Source: Ch67 sp964491665
Lineage (GTDB): Bacteria > Pseudomonadota > Gammaproteobacteria > Pseudomonadales > Ketobacteraceae
Assembly (NCBI GenBank): GCA_964491665.1
Contig: CAZBII010000004.1
Location: forward strand, 6,782-70,781
DNA: 64,000 nucleotides
Direction of reading: 5' to 3'
The notes beneath the pieces were generated by a model. The model saw nothing but the letters and a program-made list of their open reading frames with translations, made no database searches and was not told the DNA's origin. Shown here in pieces: positions 9,876-17,908 of this stretch (the first letter of the stretch is position 1; each line of letters starts with the position of its first letter). The translations under genes were made by a program, and so were the position numbers.

Positions 9876-10892
9876 ATGAGCAATCGCGGCGCACACTCCA
9901 ACATGATGAACGACAAAACGCTGTTTCAGGAAAAGGCTGGCGGCTATCGCCTGCGCTCGCTGAAAACCGGCGAGGAATTTCCGCTGGTTCAGGAAATGCT
10001 GGTGGGGCGCGAAGTGGAATGCCAGATTACCCTCGACAGCGGACACATTTCCCGTTATCACGCCAAACTCACGCAGACTCCCGCTGGCGTGGTGGTGGAA
10101 GACCTGCGTTCCACCAATGGCACTTTCATCAATGGCCGTCGCATCAGTGCACCGCAGACGCTGGCCATTGGCGACGAGGTGCGTTTTCACGAGCAGGCCT
10201 TTCGTCTGGTGTCGGACCAGGTTGCATCCGGCGATGCCGATGCCACCATGTTCCAGGTGCCGGCGACTGAAATCCGTGCGCCGGAACCGCGTCCGCCAGT
10301 GCGTCGTCCTCCGGATACCCCACCGGCAGCGCGTGCCCCCGCCATTCCCCAGAGTGAGCCGGAATCTGACGACGAGGATCTGGGTACCCGCATCCTGAGT
10401 GTCGACGAATTGCAGCGTCTGCAGGGCAAGGGCGAGCGGGCAGTGAAAGGTCCGGATAACGGCAGCGGTCCGCGGTTTGTGGTGCTGACTGCGCCTATCC
10501 GCGGCAAGGTTTTTTCTCTTATTTCCCAACAGCGCAATGCCTGGCTGATTGGCCGGGACGAACATTGCCAGTTCAACATCGCCGACAAGACCGTCTCCGG
10601 TGAGCATGCGCGGGTGCGCAAGCTGGCGGACGACTGGATTCTGGAAACCTGCGAAGGCCGTAATCCGATTTTCATCAATAACCGGCCGGTGGAAATCAGT
10701 ACGCTGCAACCCGGCGATGTGATCCGCATCGGACGCATGGAGCTGATGTTCCGGGTGGACGAGCGCGCCATCATGCCGCAGGAACCGGAGCCGGATGAAA
10801 ACGCGTTCATCTGGTCCCGGTTCAATCTGGCGCTGGTGGTTGGGGCCTTGCTGGTGCTGGGTGTGGTGCTGGGAATCGTGCTGGTGGCCTGA
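9876..10892 (+). CDS. Membrane-anchored protein with two FHA domains
   Basis: 338 residues if it starts at ATG 9876; ATG 9903 or an upstream 9813 start are also possible and none has a strong ribosome-binding site. The first FHA domain shows GREVECQ, SGHISRYHAKL and DLRSTNGTFINGRRI, the classical phosphothreonine-binding set. A Pro-rich linker (about residues 130-160) leads to a second FHA domain with IGRDEHCQ and VSGEHARV. The C-terminus is a single hydrophobic helix ending at the last residue (LALVVGALLVLGVVLGIVLV), a tail anchor. It should bind Thr-phosphorylated partners at the inner membrane. No kinase gene is nearby. The divergent rdgC gene ends 6 bases downstream on the other strand. 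Confidence 0.8.
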   Translation: MSNRGAHSNMMNDKTLFQEKAGGYRLRSLKTGEEFPLVQEMLVGREVECQITLDSGHISRYHAKLTQTPAGVVVEDLRSTNGTFINGRRISAPQTLAIGDEVRFHEQAFRLVSDQVASGDADATMFQVPATEIRAPEPRPPVRRPPDTPPAARAPAIPQSEPESDDEDLGTRILSVDELQRLQGKGERAVKGPDNGSGPRFVVLTAPIRGKVFSLISQQRNAWLIGRDEHCQFNIADKTVSGEHARVRKLADDWILETCEGRNPIFINNRPVEISTLQPGDVIRIGRMELMFRVDERAIMPQEPEPDENAFIWSRFNLALVVGALLVLGVVLGIVLVA

Positions 10893-10898
10893 GCCGGA

Positions 10899-11828
10899 TC
10901 AGCCGGCCGTGCCCGACACCGTGTTTTTCTCCAGTCCGCCGAACGCCTTGAACAGGTCCTTGCACAGGTGGGTCAGTTCCAGCGCCATGATGGCAAAATC
11001 CTGATCGAACTGCTGCTCGCGGCTTTCCGCCTCGGTTTCATTGGCCTGTTCGATCAGCACATCTTCAAACCGCAGTCGCTTCAGTGACAGATCCTCATGG
11101 ATCACGCAGCGGATGTTTTCCTTCCAGATCACCGCCAGCTTGGTGCAGCGCTTGCCGGCGCCCAGTAGTTGCTGCACTTCCTCGGCATCCAGATCCTGGC
11201 CCTTGCAGCGGATCACGTTGGCGGTGTCCAGCGGATTGCCCAGTTCGCATTCGCGGTCGAGGGCGAACGGCTCCGGTGCGTGCTGTTCGGTGAGCCAGTG
11301 GGTCATCACATCGGTGGGAACATTTTTGCTGACCGGCGGAATCACCGGCAGGGTGGACAGGGCTTCGCGCAGGTGTCCGAGAAATTCCTCGGCCTGGGTG
11401 GCACTGGCAGTGTCGAGCAGCAGCAGTTTTTCCTTGGGGGCGATAAAGCCGTAGATGCGGCGGGTGCGGGTGAAGGCGCGGGGCAGCAGGTCCAGCAGCA
11501 CTTCATCCTTCAGCTGGTCGCGTTCCTTTTTGTAGACCTTGCGGGCGTCGCGCTGCTCGATGGCTTCGATTTTTTCCTGCATCGCTTCCTTGATCACCGA
11601 GCCGGGAATGAGTTTGTCCTGGCGTTGGGCGCACAGCATGATGTTACCGTTGCTGACGTGGGTGAACAGTTCGTTGTCGCCGCCAAGAGGGCTGGTCCAG
11701 CCGTATTTGGTGAGATCCTGGCGACCGCAGGGATGGAAGGCGTGGGCAGCCAGCAGCGGCTCCAGTTCTTCAGCGGTGAGTTCGAAAGGCTGGGTGAAAC
11801 GGTAAATGCGCAGGTTCTTGAACCACAT
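10899..11828 (-). CDS. rdgC: Recombination-associated protein RdgC
   Basis: 309 residues from the ATG at 11828, the start that gives the family's characteristic beginning MWFKNLRIYRFTQPF; the longer in-frame form to 11882 would overlap the promoter. The pattern (FHPCGRQDLTKYGWTSPLG, CAQRQDKLIPGSVIKEAM, FLTWLT-like block near DVMTHWLTE) and the length match RdgC. RdgC forms a ring-shaped dimer that encircles double-stranded DNA and limits RecA loading at the nucleoid. It is a single gene, divergent from an alpha/beta hydrolase whose start lies 68 bases away. Confidence 0.95.
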   Translation of the reverse strand: MWFKNLRIYRFTQPFELTAEELEPLLAAHAFHPCGRQDLTKYGWTSPLGGDNELFTHVSNGNIMLCAQRQDKLIPGSVIKEAMQEKIEAIEQRDARKVYKKERDQLKDEVLLDLLPRAFTRTRRIYGFIAPKEKLLLLDTASATQAEEFLGHLREALSTLPVIPPVSKNVPTDVMTHWLTEQHAPEPFALDRECELGNPLDTANVIRCKGQDLDAEEVQQLLGAGKRCTKLAVIWKENIRCVIHEDLSLKRLRFEDVLIEQANETEAESREQQFDQDFAIMALELTHLCKDLFKAFGGLEKNTVSGTAG

Positions 11829-11896
11829 ACGGCGTTCCTCGAAAAGGAGCGCGATTATGAGACAATAGCGGGCTACTGCCAAGAGAATCGGGGCGC

Positions 11897-12511
11897 ATGG
11901 ATTTCCGGGTTGACGAACCGCAAAAACCGCAAAGTGACTTGACGCTGGTGCTGGCCCACGGTGCTGGTGCAGGCATGGACAGCGATTTCATGCAGGCGTT
12001 GGCTACGCTGATTGCGCAGAACGGAGTCCGGGTGGCGCGGTTTGAATTTCCTTACATGGCAATGCGGCGCGAGGACGGCAAACGCAGGCCGCCGGATCGC
12101 ATGCCGGTGCTGCTGGAATGTTTTGCGCAGGCGATTGATCTGCAGGGTGGGCCAGCGCGCTGTGTGGCCGCCGGCAAATCCATGGGCGGACGCTTGGCGT
12201 CGCTGCTGCTGGCAGAGAATGGATGCATGGCGGCGGTGTCGCTGGGCTATCCGTTTCATCCGCCGGCCAAACCCGATCAGTGGCGCAACGAACACTGGCC
12301 GCAGATTGCAGAGCCCTGGCTGATCGTGCAGGGCGAGCGTGATCCGTTTGGTACGCGCGCGGAAGTGGAACGGGCAGGTGTGCCGGCTGAAGTGTTGTGG
12401 TTGCCGGACGGTGATCATGATTTCAAGCCGCGCCAGCGCAGTGGTTTTACCGTGCAGCAGCATTGGCAAACGGCCGCAGCAAAGGTGGCGTGGTTTGTCC
12501 GGCAGTTGTGA
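11897..12511 (+). CDS. Alpha/beta hydrolase of the KANL3/Tex30 type
   Basis: 204 residues. It begins directly with a beta strand leading to the oxyanion motif HGAGAGMDSDFM (residues 21-32). The nucleophile elbow is GKSMGGR with Ser95. The acid is probably in GERDPFGT and the His in GDHDFKPR, so the triad looks complete. Small size and the HGAGxGMDSDFM phrase are typical of the COG3571 group related to dienelactone hydrolases. No signal peptide, so cytoplasmic. The substrate is unknown. It is divergent from rdgC and is followed 45 bases later by a small lipoprotein gene, perhaps cotranscribed. Confidence 0.8.
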   Translation: MDFRVDEPQKPQSDLTLVLAHGAGAGMDSDFMQALATLIAQNGVRVARFEFPYMAMRREDGKRRPPDRMPVLLECFAQAIDLQGGPARCVAAGKSMGGRLASLLLAENGCMAAVSLGYPFHPPAKPDQWRNEHWPQIAEPWLIVQGERDPFGTRAEVERAGVPAEVLWLPDGDHDFKPRQRSGFTVQQHWQTAAAKVAWFVRQL

Positions 12512-12556
12512 TCAGTCCATTATGGGCAGTCAAAAAATGATGTGGAGTGGTGGTTC

Positions 12557-13015
12557 ATGAACAGATGGCAACAGGGTTTTCTGGTGAGTGCGCTTGTGCT
12601 GCTGGGCGGATGCGAGAAGCTGAAAAACACGCCGGTGGATGTGTCGGACACGCCCTTGCGTGGATACTGGGTCGGGGAGCAACACACCGACGGTGCCAGC
12701 GTTCAGAATCATGACCGCCTGTTCATCCATCTGCGCGATGACGGTTATGCCGCCTATGTTTTCCTGTCCTGCGAAAGTCGCGACGGTCAGGTGTATCAGA
12801 AAAAACTGGATTTGGGTTATATGCCGGTGGTGAGACTGACTACCACCAAAATGGTCGTGCAGTCACTTCCGCTGACGCCGAAATTCGAATTCACGCTGGG
12901 CGACTGGCCGGATGAAAGCAGCGCGGTCTGGGTGGTGGATAATGTGCCTTTAAATCCGGTGGCGGCAGCGGATGTGCCAGACACCAAAACCTGGCAGTGT
13001 GCCAGCGGCGAGTGA
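12557..13015 (+). CDS. Small predicted lipoprotein, unknown function
   Basis: 152 residues from ATG 12557 (GGAGTGG upstream). A short N-terminal hydrophobic segment ends in the lipobox LLGGC, so the mature protein is probably lipid-anchored at Cys19-20. The rest is about 130 residues of mixed beta structure with no motif I recognise; two further Cys (in LSCES and WQCAS) could form a disulfide. Start 12542 is possible but removes the compact signal. It converges on the RMD1-family gene across 15 bases. Confidence 0.65.
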   Translation: MNRWQQGFLVSALVLLGGCEKLKNTPVDVSDTPLRGYWVGEQHTDGASVQNHDRLFIHLRDDGYAAYVFLSCESRDGQVYQKKLDLGYMPVVRLTTTKMVVQSLPLTPKFEFTLGDWPDESSAVWVVDNVPLNPVAAADVPDTKTWQCASGE

Positions 13016-13030
13016 GCCGCGCCGGATCCG

Positions 13031-13828
13031 TCAGCGCAGCAGGAAATCGTTGAAGACGAACATCAGGATCTCCACGGCAATCAGCCAGATGATGATCCAT
13101 TCCAGCGTGGCGGAGTGCTTGTGTTTCTGCTCATCCGCCAGCATCTCAAACAGCTCATGCACGGTTTCCAGCCGGGTCGACAGTACCTGCGTGCGGTTGC
13201 GGATTTCCAGATAGTTGGCCGCGTGCTGGTAGACCGGTTCCAGCTCCGGGTATTCCCAGAAAAATTCCGGCGTGTCCAGCAGATCGTAACGCACGATGAT
13301 GTCGCTTTTGGTGAGGAACAGGCGGCCGCGGATCTGCGCCAGTTCCCGCCGCGACAGATTGGTTTTGCCGGTTTCCGCCAGCGTGCGCGGGATCTGCGCG
13401 GTGGACTGCATGGTGCGCGACACCAGCGTTTCAAAGGTGGACAGCTTGATCGACTGCGCCATGGCATGCGATACCGCCAGCAGATGCAGCGGACTGGTGT
13501 CGGTGAGATAAATGTGGTCGCGCTGGATGCGGAACTGGTCGGCCGTTGTGGAAAACAGGAAGCGCTCGCTCTCCGGATCGGTGTAGGGATTGTTGCGGTA
13601 TTCCTGCAGGCGCTTCTGCAGTGCGTCGCGTTCATCGCTGGACCATTGCCAGGTAATGATGACGCCATAGGCGAAGATAAACGCAAAGCGGCCGTCCCGC
13701 TCGATATGCAGCGCGTCGCGGAACAGGGTGGCGCGTTCTTCCTGCATCAGGTCGCGGCTCAGTTCGTTGAACTGGAAACTTTCCGCCACGGCAATGGCAA
13801 AGGTTTCGCGGGAGGTGCTGGACGTCAT
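13031..13828 (-). CDS. RMD1/SIF2-family protein (DUF155), C-terminal membrane anchor
   Basis: 265 residues. Recognised by the DUF155 pattern: an N-terminal domain with FRDALHIERDGR-like strands, then YDLLDTPEFFWEYPELEPVY and a long helix with NRTQVLSTRLETVHELFEML, ending in a single transmembrane helix (WIIIWLIAVEILMFVFNDF). The eukaryotic relatives RMD1 and RMND1 are mitochondrial membrane proteins, RMND1 being needed for mitochondrial translation; the bacterial role is not known. Its start overlaps the stop of the PRPP-synthetase-like gene by 4 bases, so it is the third gene of the phosphorylase operon. Confidence 0.8.
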   Translation of the reverse strand: MTSSTSRETFAIAVAESFQFNELSRDLMQEERATLFRDALHIERDGRFAFIFAYGVIITWQWSSDERDALQKRLQEYRNNPYTDPESERFLFSTTADQFRIQRDHIYLTDTSPLHLLAVSHAMAQSIKLSTFETLVSRTMQSTAQIPRTLAETGKTNLSRRELAQIRGRLFLTKSDIIVRYDLLDTPEFFWEYPELEPVYQHAANYLEIRNRTQVLSTRLETVHELFEMLADEQKHKHSATLEWIIIWLIAVEILMFVFNDFLLR

Positions 13829-14727
13829 TGCGGTTCACCCAACAGGTCGTGAATGCCGTCTACCAGCAGTGGCGTGAGGTCGATGCAGCTGGTGACATGG
13901 GGAATGGATGTGGTGCTCCAGATGTGGCGGATGCCGGCGTCGTTCATGCCGGCTTCGGCGCCCGGTGCGAACAGGGCGTGGGTGCAGATGGCGTCGACTT
14001 CGCGGACGCCGGCGTTGCGCAGCGCAATCGCCGTTTCCATCATGGTTTTGCCGGAACTGATCACATCGTCCACCAGAATTGCGGTCTTGTTCTGGTAAGT
14101 GTAGGCGGGGAGTGTGATTTTTACCTGACGGTCGCCGAAACGTTCCTTGCGGGCGATTACAAAATCCAGTCCGCACTGGGCGGCGACCTGTTCCACCCAT
14201 TGCTGTGATTCTTCGTCGGGGCCGACCAGGATGCCGGTGTGTGCGGGCTGTTCGTGCAACTGCTTCTGGAGGAACTGACCCAGCAATGGCGCGGCCGTTT
14301 TGGCCACGCAGCTGCAATGCGGCAGGGCTTCACTGAGCCGGTGCACGCGATGCAGGTGCGGGTCAACCGTCACCAGATCATCCACCCATTCCGATAGCAG
14401 CTCGCCGATGATGCGCTGGCTGATGGCTTGCCCCGGCTTGAATGCCATGTCCTGCCGCATGTAGCACAGGTAGGGCGTCACCAGCACCACGCGCTTGCAG
14501 CCCTGTTTGCGCGCAGCCTCAAATGCCAGCAGCAGCTCGATCAGCTTGGCGTTGGGATCATGCAGGCTGCGAAAAAAAATCACGGTGCGGCTGAGTTTTG
14601 CCGGCACGGTCACCAGACTTTCGCCATCGGGAAAGCGGTGTATGTCGACGCTGGCGTAATCGCAGTGCAACGCTGCCGCCAGTGCACGGGCTGCCGAATC
14701 GCATTCAGGAAATCCAAGTAGATGCAT
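13825..14727 (-). CDS. Ribose-phosphate pyrophosphokinase-like enzyme
   Basis: 300 residues. The PRPP-synthetase features are visible: FPDGE near the N-terminus, LVTPYLCYMRQDMAFKPGQ, the VTVDPHLHR metal-binding block, and the PRPP loop VDDVISSGKTMMET. Family enzymes join ribose 5-phosphate to the pyrophosphate of ATP. It is a little shorter than the housekeeping enzyme (about 315) and sits between a phosphorylase gene (5 bases upstream) and an RMD1 gene (4-base overlap). It is therefore likely a specialised paralogue that works with the phosphorylase in nucleotide salvage, with another prs elsewhere in the genome. Confidence 0.85.
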   Translation of the reverse strand: MHLLGFPECDSAARALAAALHCDYASVDIHRFPDGESLVTVPAKLSRTVIFFRSLHDPNAKLIELLLAFEAARKQGCKRVVLVTPYLCYMRQDMAFKPGQAISQRIIGELLSEWVDDLVTVDPHLHRVHRLSEALPHCSCVAKTAAPLLGQFLQKQLHEQPAHTGILVGPDEESQQWVEQVAAQCGLDFVIARKERFGDRQVKITLPAYTYQNKTAILVDDVISSGKTMMETAIALRNAGVREVDAICTHALFAPGAEAGMNDAGIRHIWSTTSIPHVTSCIDLTPLLVDGIHDLLGEPQ

Positions 14728-14732
14728 GGTGT

Positions 14733-16274
14733 TTAGTCCAGCCAGGAAATGAGTTCGTGGGGCTGGTCGCTGATGCGATAGCCTTGATGTTGCTGCGCCA
14801 GACGCGTGGCGAATTCAAAATCGGAAGGAAATTCGGCGTGGATGCGGAACAGCGGATCGCCGGCCTTCACGCTGTCGCCGAGTTTTTTCAGCAGCACCAC
14901 GCCAGCGCCCTTGTCCAGCGGCGCGCCGGCCAGACGGGCAATGCGCGCCATGATCAGGTTGTCGATTTCCACCACGGTGCCGCTGGATATTGCCGCAATC
15001 TCGCGGGTGAGATGCCCCACGGGAAAGTGCGCGGTCTGCTTGCCCTGCGCGTCGATGATCTGGTTCATTTTTTCCATGGCGCGGCCGGAATCCAGAATGT
15101 TGCGCGCAATGTCGTAACCTTCGCCGCCCCGTACGTCGGCGTCGAATTCGATCAGGCGTCCGGCCAGCTGCAGGGATTTTTCCCGCAGGTCGTGGGGCGC
15201 GTCGGGATCGTTCTTCAGCACCTGCATTACGTCGCGACATTCCAGCACCGGACCGATGCCGCGTCCGATGGGCTGGCGACCGTCGGTGATCACGACCTGC
15301 GTTACCAGTCCGATGCGGTCGCCCACATATTCAAACAGCTTGCGCAGCTGCATGGCTTCCTTCATGGTGCGCACCTTGGCGCGCGGTCCGGCGGGAATGT
15401 CGATCAGCAGATGGGTGGAACCGCAGGCGCGTTTCTTGGACAGGATCGACGCCACCATCTGCGCCTGCGAATCGATGGCCAGCGGCCGTTCCACCGAGAT
15501 CAGGATGTCGTCCGCCGGCGCCAGTTTCGCGGTGCCGCCCCAGGCCAGACAGCCGCGCTGTTCACGCACGATCTGGTCGAGCCGTTCCATCGGCAGGTCC
15601 ACGTTGGCCAGCACTTCCATGGTGTCAGCGGTGCCAGCGGGAGAAGTAATCGCGCGGCTTGAGGTTTTCGGACACAGCAGACCGAACGCCGCCACGATCG
15701 GCACCACAATCATCGACGTGCGGTTGCCGGGAATGCCGCCGATGCAGTGCTTGTCCACCACGATGTTTTCCTTCCAGTCCAGCTGCTGGCCGGAGTTCAC
15801 CATGGCGCGGGTGAGGAACAGGATTTCATCGCGGTCCAGCCCGGCTTCCGACACGGCGACAATGAACGCGGCGATTTCGGTTTTGGAATAGCGGTTGGCG
15901 GCGATGTCGAGAATGATCTCGTTGAGCTTGTCCTGATTCAGGCGATTGCCGCCCAGTTTCTGCCGCACGAATTCCATGGAGTGGGGCGGCTCGGCGTGAT
16001 TCACCCGCACCTGTGTTTGCGCCGGCAGGTTCAGGTTGGCGAAGGCCTGTTCCGACAGACCCAGTTCGTGCGGCGACACGATGCAGTCGTCGTCCACCAC
16101 GTTCAGCACGGCGAGGATCTTGCTGCCGTCCTGCTGGATTTCGATCTTGCTCAGGGCCTGGAAGCCCTCGGCCTTGTACAGCGGGCAGTCGCGGTGCAGG
16201 TAGGCGACGTTTTCATGGTAGGTGTCGATGGCCACCCGTTTCAGGCTGAGGGTGGACTGGGGCGTGTCGTTCAT
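14733..16274 (-). CDS. AMP/thymidine phosphorylase family protein (archaeal-type)
   Basis: 513 residues from the ATG at 16274 (longer forms run into the prophage-side promoter). An N-terminal domain of about 90 residues is followed by the nucleoside-phosphorylase core: helical part with DKHCIGGIPGNRTSMIVVPI and TSSRAITSPAGTADTMEVL, then a Gly-rich block and a C-terminal domain. The N-terminal extra domain and length of about 500 distinguish the archaeal AMP phosphorylase/putative thymidine phosphorylase group from ordinary 440-residue DeoA. It would split a nucleotide or nucleoside with phosphate. It heads an operon with a PRPP-synthetase-like gene and an RMD1 gene. The prophage has inserted 106 bases upstream, so its promoter may have been altered. 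Confidence 0.85.
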   Translation of the reverse strand: MNDTPQSTLSLKRVAIDTYHENVAYLHRDCPLYKAEGFQALSKIEIQQDGSKILAVLNVVDDDCIVSPHELGLSEQAFANLNLPAQTQVRVNHAEPPHSMEFVRQKLGGNRLNQDKLNEIILDIAANRYSKTEIAAFIVAVSEAGLDRDEILFLTRAMVNSGQQLDWKENIVVDKHCIGGIPGNRTSMIVVPIVAAFGLLCPKTSSRAITSPAGTADTMEVLANVDLPMERLDQIVREQRGCLAWGGTAKLAPADDILISVERPLAIDSQAQMVASILSKKRACGSTHLLIDIPAGPRAKVRTMKEAMQLRKLFEYVGDRIGLVTQVVITDGRQPIGRGIGPVLECRDVMQVLKNDPDAPHDLREKSLQLAGRLIEFDADVRGGEGYDIARNILDSGRAMEKMNQIIDAQGKQTAHFPVGHLTREIAAISSGTVVEIDNLIMARIARLAGAPLDKGAGVVLLKKLGDSVKAGDPLFRIHAEFPSDFEFATRLAQQHQGYRISDQPHELISWLD

Positions 16275-16903
16275 GCGCGGTTCCCGGAATGTTCGCGAAC
16301 AGAATGCATTGATTCTAAAACCAGATCTGCAAAAGCACACCCTGATTCCTGTGCGAACAACGGGTTAGCTGCGCTGGCGCAGGGTGTAAGGGGACACAAG
16401 GTCTGAGATAACCGGTAGTAAATGGAATTTGGCGGTGGCAAGTGGTAGAAGCCAGAGACGGCGGGGCTTTGCGGGGAGTCGACCCCAGCGCGAGCGCGCC
16501 GGCCGCGAGAGGGTGTAAATTGAGACATCCGGGAAAACGGGCGCTTTGTGCCAGATGAGGTGAGAGACAGCGCGCCGCCCCCTAACTTGCGTTTAAGAAC
16601 GGGTTCAGTCTTTTTTAAAAGCAGGTGCTCCACCAGCCGATCCAGCGCCTTTACCTGGTAGCGCAACCGCTCCAGCTCTTTCTGCAATTCCTGGTCGGCG
16701 GCGCGGCGGCCAGGGTCGTCAGGCCCCTGGTGGGGCTTGTCTGACTGCCGGCGCCTGGGGCCGTTGTTGCCGTTGACGATGACCACCGTGCTGTTATCGC
16801 CCACGTTGCCCACCGTAATGTTTTTACTTGTTTTCTCGCCATCCTTGCTGTCCTTACCATCCCTGAGCAACCCATCGATCTGCTTCAGTAAATCGTCCAG
16901 CAT
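16271..16903 (-). CDS. Left-end accessory gene, unknown; ORF runs out of the prophage
   Basis: The ATG at 16903 is preceded by GAGGA. About 98 residues look coding: an amphipathic start (MLDDLLKQIDGLL), a beta-like NITVGNVGDNSTVVIV stretch, then a coiled coil (QELQKELERLRYQVKALDRL). At 16611-16620 the minus strand reads TTTTAAAAAAG, a canonical T-TTA-AAA slippery heptamer; a -1 shift gives a stop (16605-16607) two codons later. In frame 0 the ORF stays open through low-complexity Ser/Pro/Arg sequence, across the phage left end at 16385 and into host DNA, stopping at 16271. The last 38 residues are thus host-encoded. The real C-terminus is uncertain. It is transcribed away from the repressor and may be expressed in the lysogen. 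No function is recognised. Confidence 0.5.
   Translation of the reverse strand: MLDDLLKQIDGLLRDGKDSKDGEKTSKNITVGNVGDNSTVVIVNGNNGPRRRQSDKPHQGPDDPGRRAADQELQKELERLRYQVKALDRLVEHLLLKKTEPVLKRKLGGGALSLTSSGTKRPFSRMSQFTPSRGRRARAGVDSPQSPAVSGFYHLPPPNSIYYRLSQTLCPLTPCASAANPLFAQESGCAFADLVLESMHSVREHSGNRA
16380..16384. repeat. Left target-site duplication (CAGGG)
   Basis: Perfect match to 54186-54190. Mu-family transposition makes 5-bp duplications, so this marks the host/prophage junction. Confidence 0.9.
16385..16568. repeat. Prophage left end with putative transposase-binding sites
   Basis: The terminus starts TGTA. Sites sharing GAGA(C/T) follow in one orientation: GTCTGAGATAACC (16401-16413), CCAGAGACGG (16452-16461), ATTGAGACATCC (16519-16530) and TGAGAGACAGC (16561-16571). 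The first two and third resemble the inverted repeats at the right end. Their placing is like the L1-L3 sites of Mu, but the consensus differs from Mu's. Binding is inferred. Confidence 0.6.
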
Positions 16904-17003
16904 ATTCCTCAACCCAAATAGAAATAGATCCAGGCACACTGCTTTCCCGGTCGGGTAATGCCGTGTGCAAAGCCTGCCACCACTTGGCAACAGGTAAAGC
17001 CAT

Positions 17004-17137
17004 GTTCAACTTCCAGTATTAAACTTGAACCTTTGCGTTCAACTTTATTATCAGCGTTCAAGTTGAACGTATGTTTATGTTTTATATGGCTTTATTTGGT
17101 TTGCTCAGCAACGTGGAGCTAATGGTTAAGTTGAACG
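17004..17137. promoter_or_regulatory. Array of GTTCAA/TTGAAC half-sites (candidate operators)
   Basis: Between the left-end gene and the repressor's 3' end, six half-sites occur in 134 bases: GTTCAACTT at 17004 and 17037, AACTTGAAC at 17022, the odd palindrome GTTCAAGTTGAAC at 17056-17068, and AAGTTGAAC at 17129. The stretch is AT-rich. Repeated half-sites of this sort usually bind a regulator, perhaps the prophage repressor or Ner, controlling the leftward gene at 16903. The rest of the 387-base gap (16904-17290) shows no ORF of note. Confidence 0.5.
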
Positions 17138-17290
17138 TGTATCTAGCGAAAGCGTCATTTTCTCAAGGGAGAAAGTGACGTCGTTGCCATCCGGAATCTG
17201 GCGCGTCACATTCAACCATAACTAATTGATATACATGAAAATAAGCCCATTAAAATAGTGCTCTTGTATAAAAATAGAATCTGACGCGCA

Positions 17291-17749
17291 TTAACGAAAT
17301 GCTGCCAGCTCAATGACGTTGTTTAAGCTGGCTTCGTCCATCTCTTTGCCCTGCCGTTGAACGTATTCGTACAGCAAGCGGATTATGCGGGCCTGGGCTT
17401 CTGGCTTCAGCGTTACCCCCCGATCCTGGAACAGGCGCAGGGTCTTGGTCATTACCTCTTCCAGCTTGTCGTAGTCGATCTGGGGCTGCCCTAGCGGTGG
17501 AATCTCTTTGCCGGTGGCCAACCATTGGACGGTGACACCGGCAACCTTAGCCATGGCCACCACTTTATCCAAACCAGGAACCGATTGGGCAGCCAAATAC
17601 TTCCTCACCAAACTCTGTGCAATGCCCGTTTTCTTCTCCATGGAGTACGGGGTGATGCTCCCCATTGCATCTCCAAGTCGCGCCGCAAATGCGTCAAGGT
17701 TAAAACCCGTAACATTGACGTCGGCATCTTCAGAAGGTTGACCGGTCAT
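17291..17749 (-). CDS. Prophage repressor (XRE-type helix-turn-helix)
   Basis: 152 residues. Residues 20-60 form a lambda-repressor-like helix-turn-helix: AARLGDAMGSITPYSMEKKTGIAQSL is consistent with helices 1-3 around YSMEKKTGIAQSLVRKYL, followed by VPGLDKVVAMAKVAGVTVQWLATGK, a phrase common in temperate-phage regulators. The C-terminal 70 residues are helical and probably give oligomerisation; no LexA-type Ser-Lys protease is visible. It is transcribed leftward and is divergent from ner, exactly like Mu gene c. It should hold the early operon silent in the lysogen. Confidence 0.85.
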   Translation of the reverse strand: MTGQPSEDADVNVTGFNLDAFAARLGDAMGSITPYSMEKKTGIAQSLVRKYLAAQSVPGLDKVVAMAKVAGVTVQWLATGKEIPPLGQPQIDYDKLEEVMTKTLRLFQDRGVTLKPEAQARIIRLLYEYVQRQGKEMDEASLNNVIELAAFR

Positions 17750-17908
17750 ACTTAGTCCTAAGCATTTGATTAATAAAGACTTACTAATTTTTCGTCTTTA
17801 TGGAGCAAGATTTTTAAGGTTGACGCGCTCTCTGATCTTGCATTCGTCTCTATAGAGCACTATATTTGAATCATGAAACACGCAACCACCTGAAAGGAAA
17901 CGTTATTC
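17750..17908. promoter_or_regulatory. Divergent repressor/early promoter-operator region
   Basis: This AT-rich gap separates the repressor and ner starts. It holds two perfect dyads: ATAAAGAC (17774-17781) with GTCTTTAT (17795-17802), and GCAAGAT (17806-17812) with ATCTTGC (17835-17841), plus the palindrome CTCTATAGAG (17848-17857) and a TTGACG hexamer at 17820. In Mu the same interval carries Pc/Pe and the operators that also serve as the transposition enhancer. Exact promoters are not assigned. Confidence 0.65.

Noticed and set aside
17004..17012. Left prophage end at TGTTCAACTT near 17003
   Set aside because: The right end has no inverted copy of TTCAACTT and no matching 5-bp duplication. 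The repeats fit operators better.
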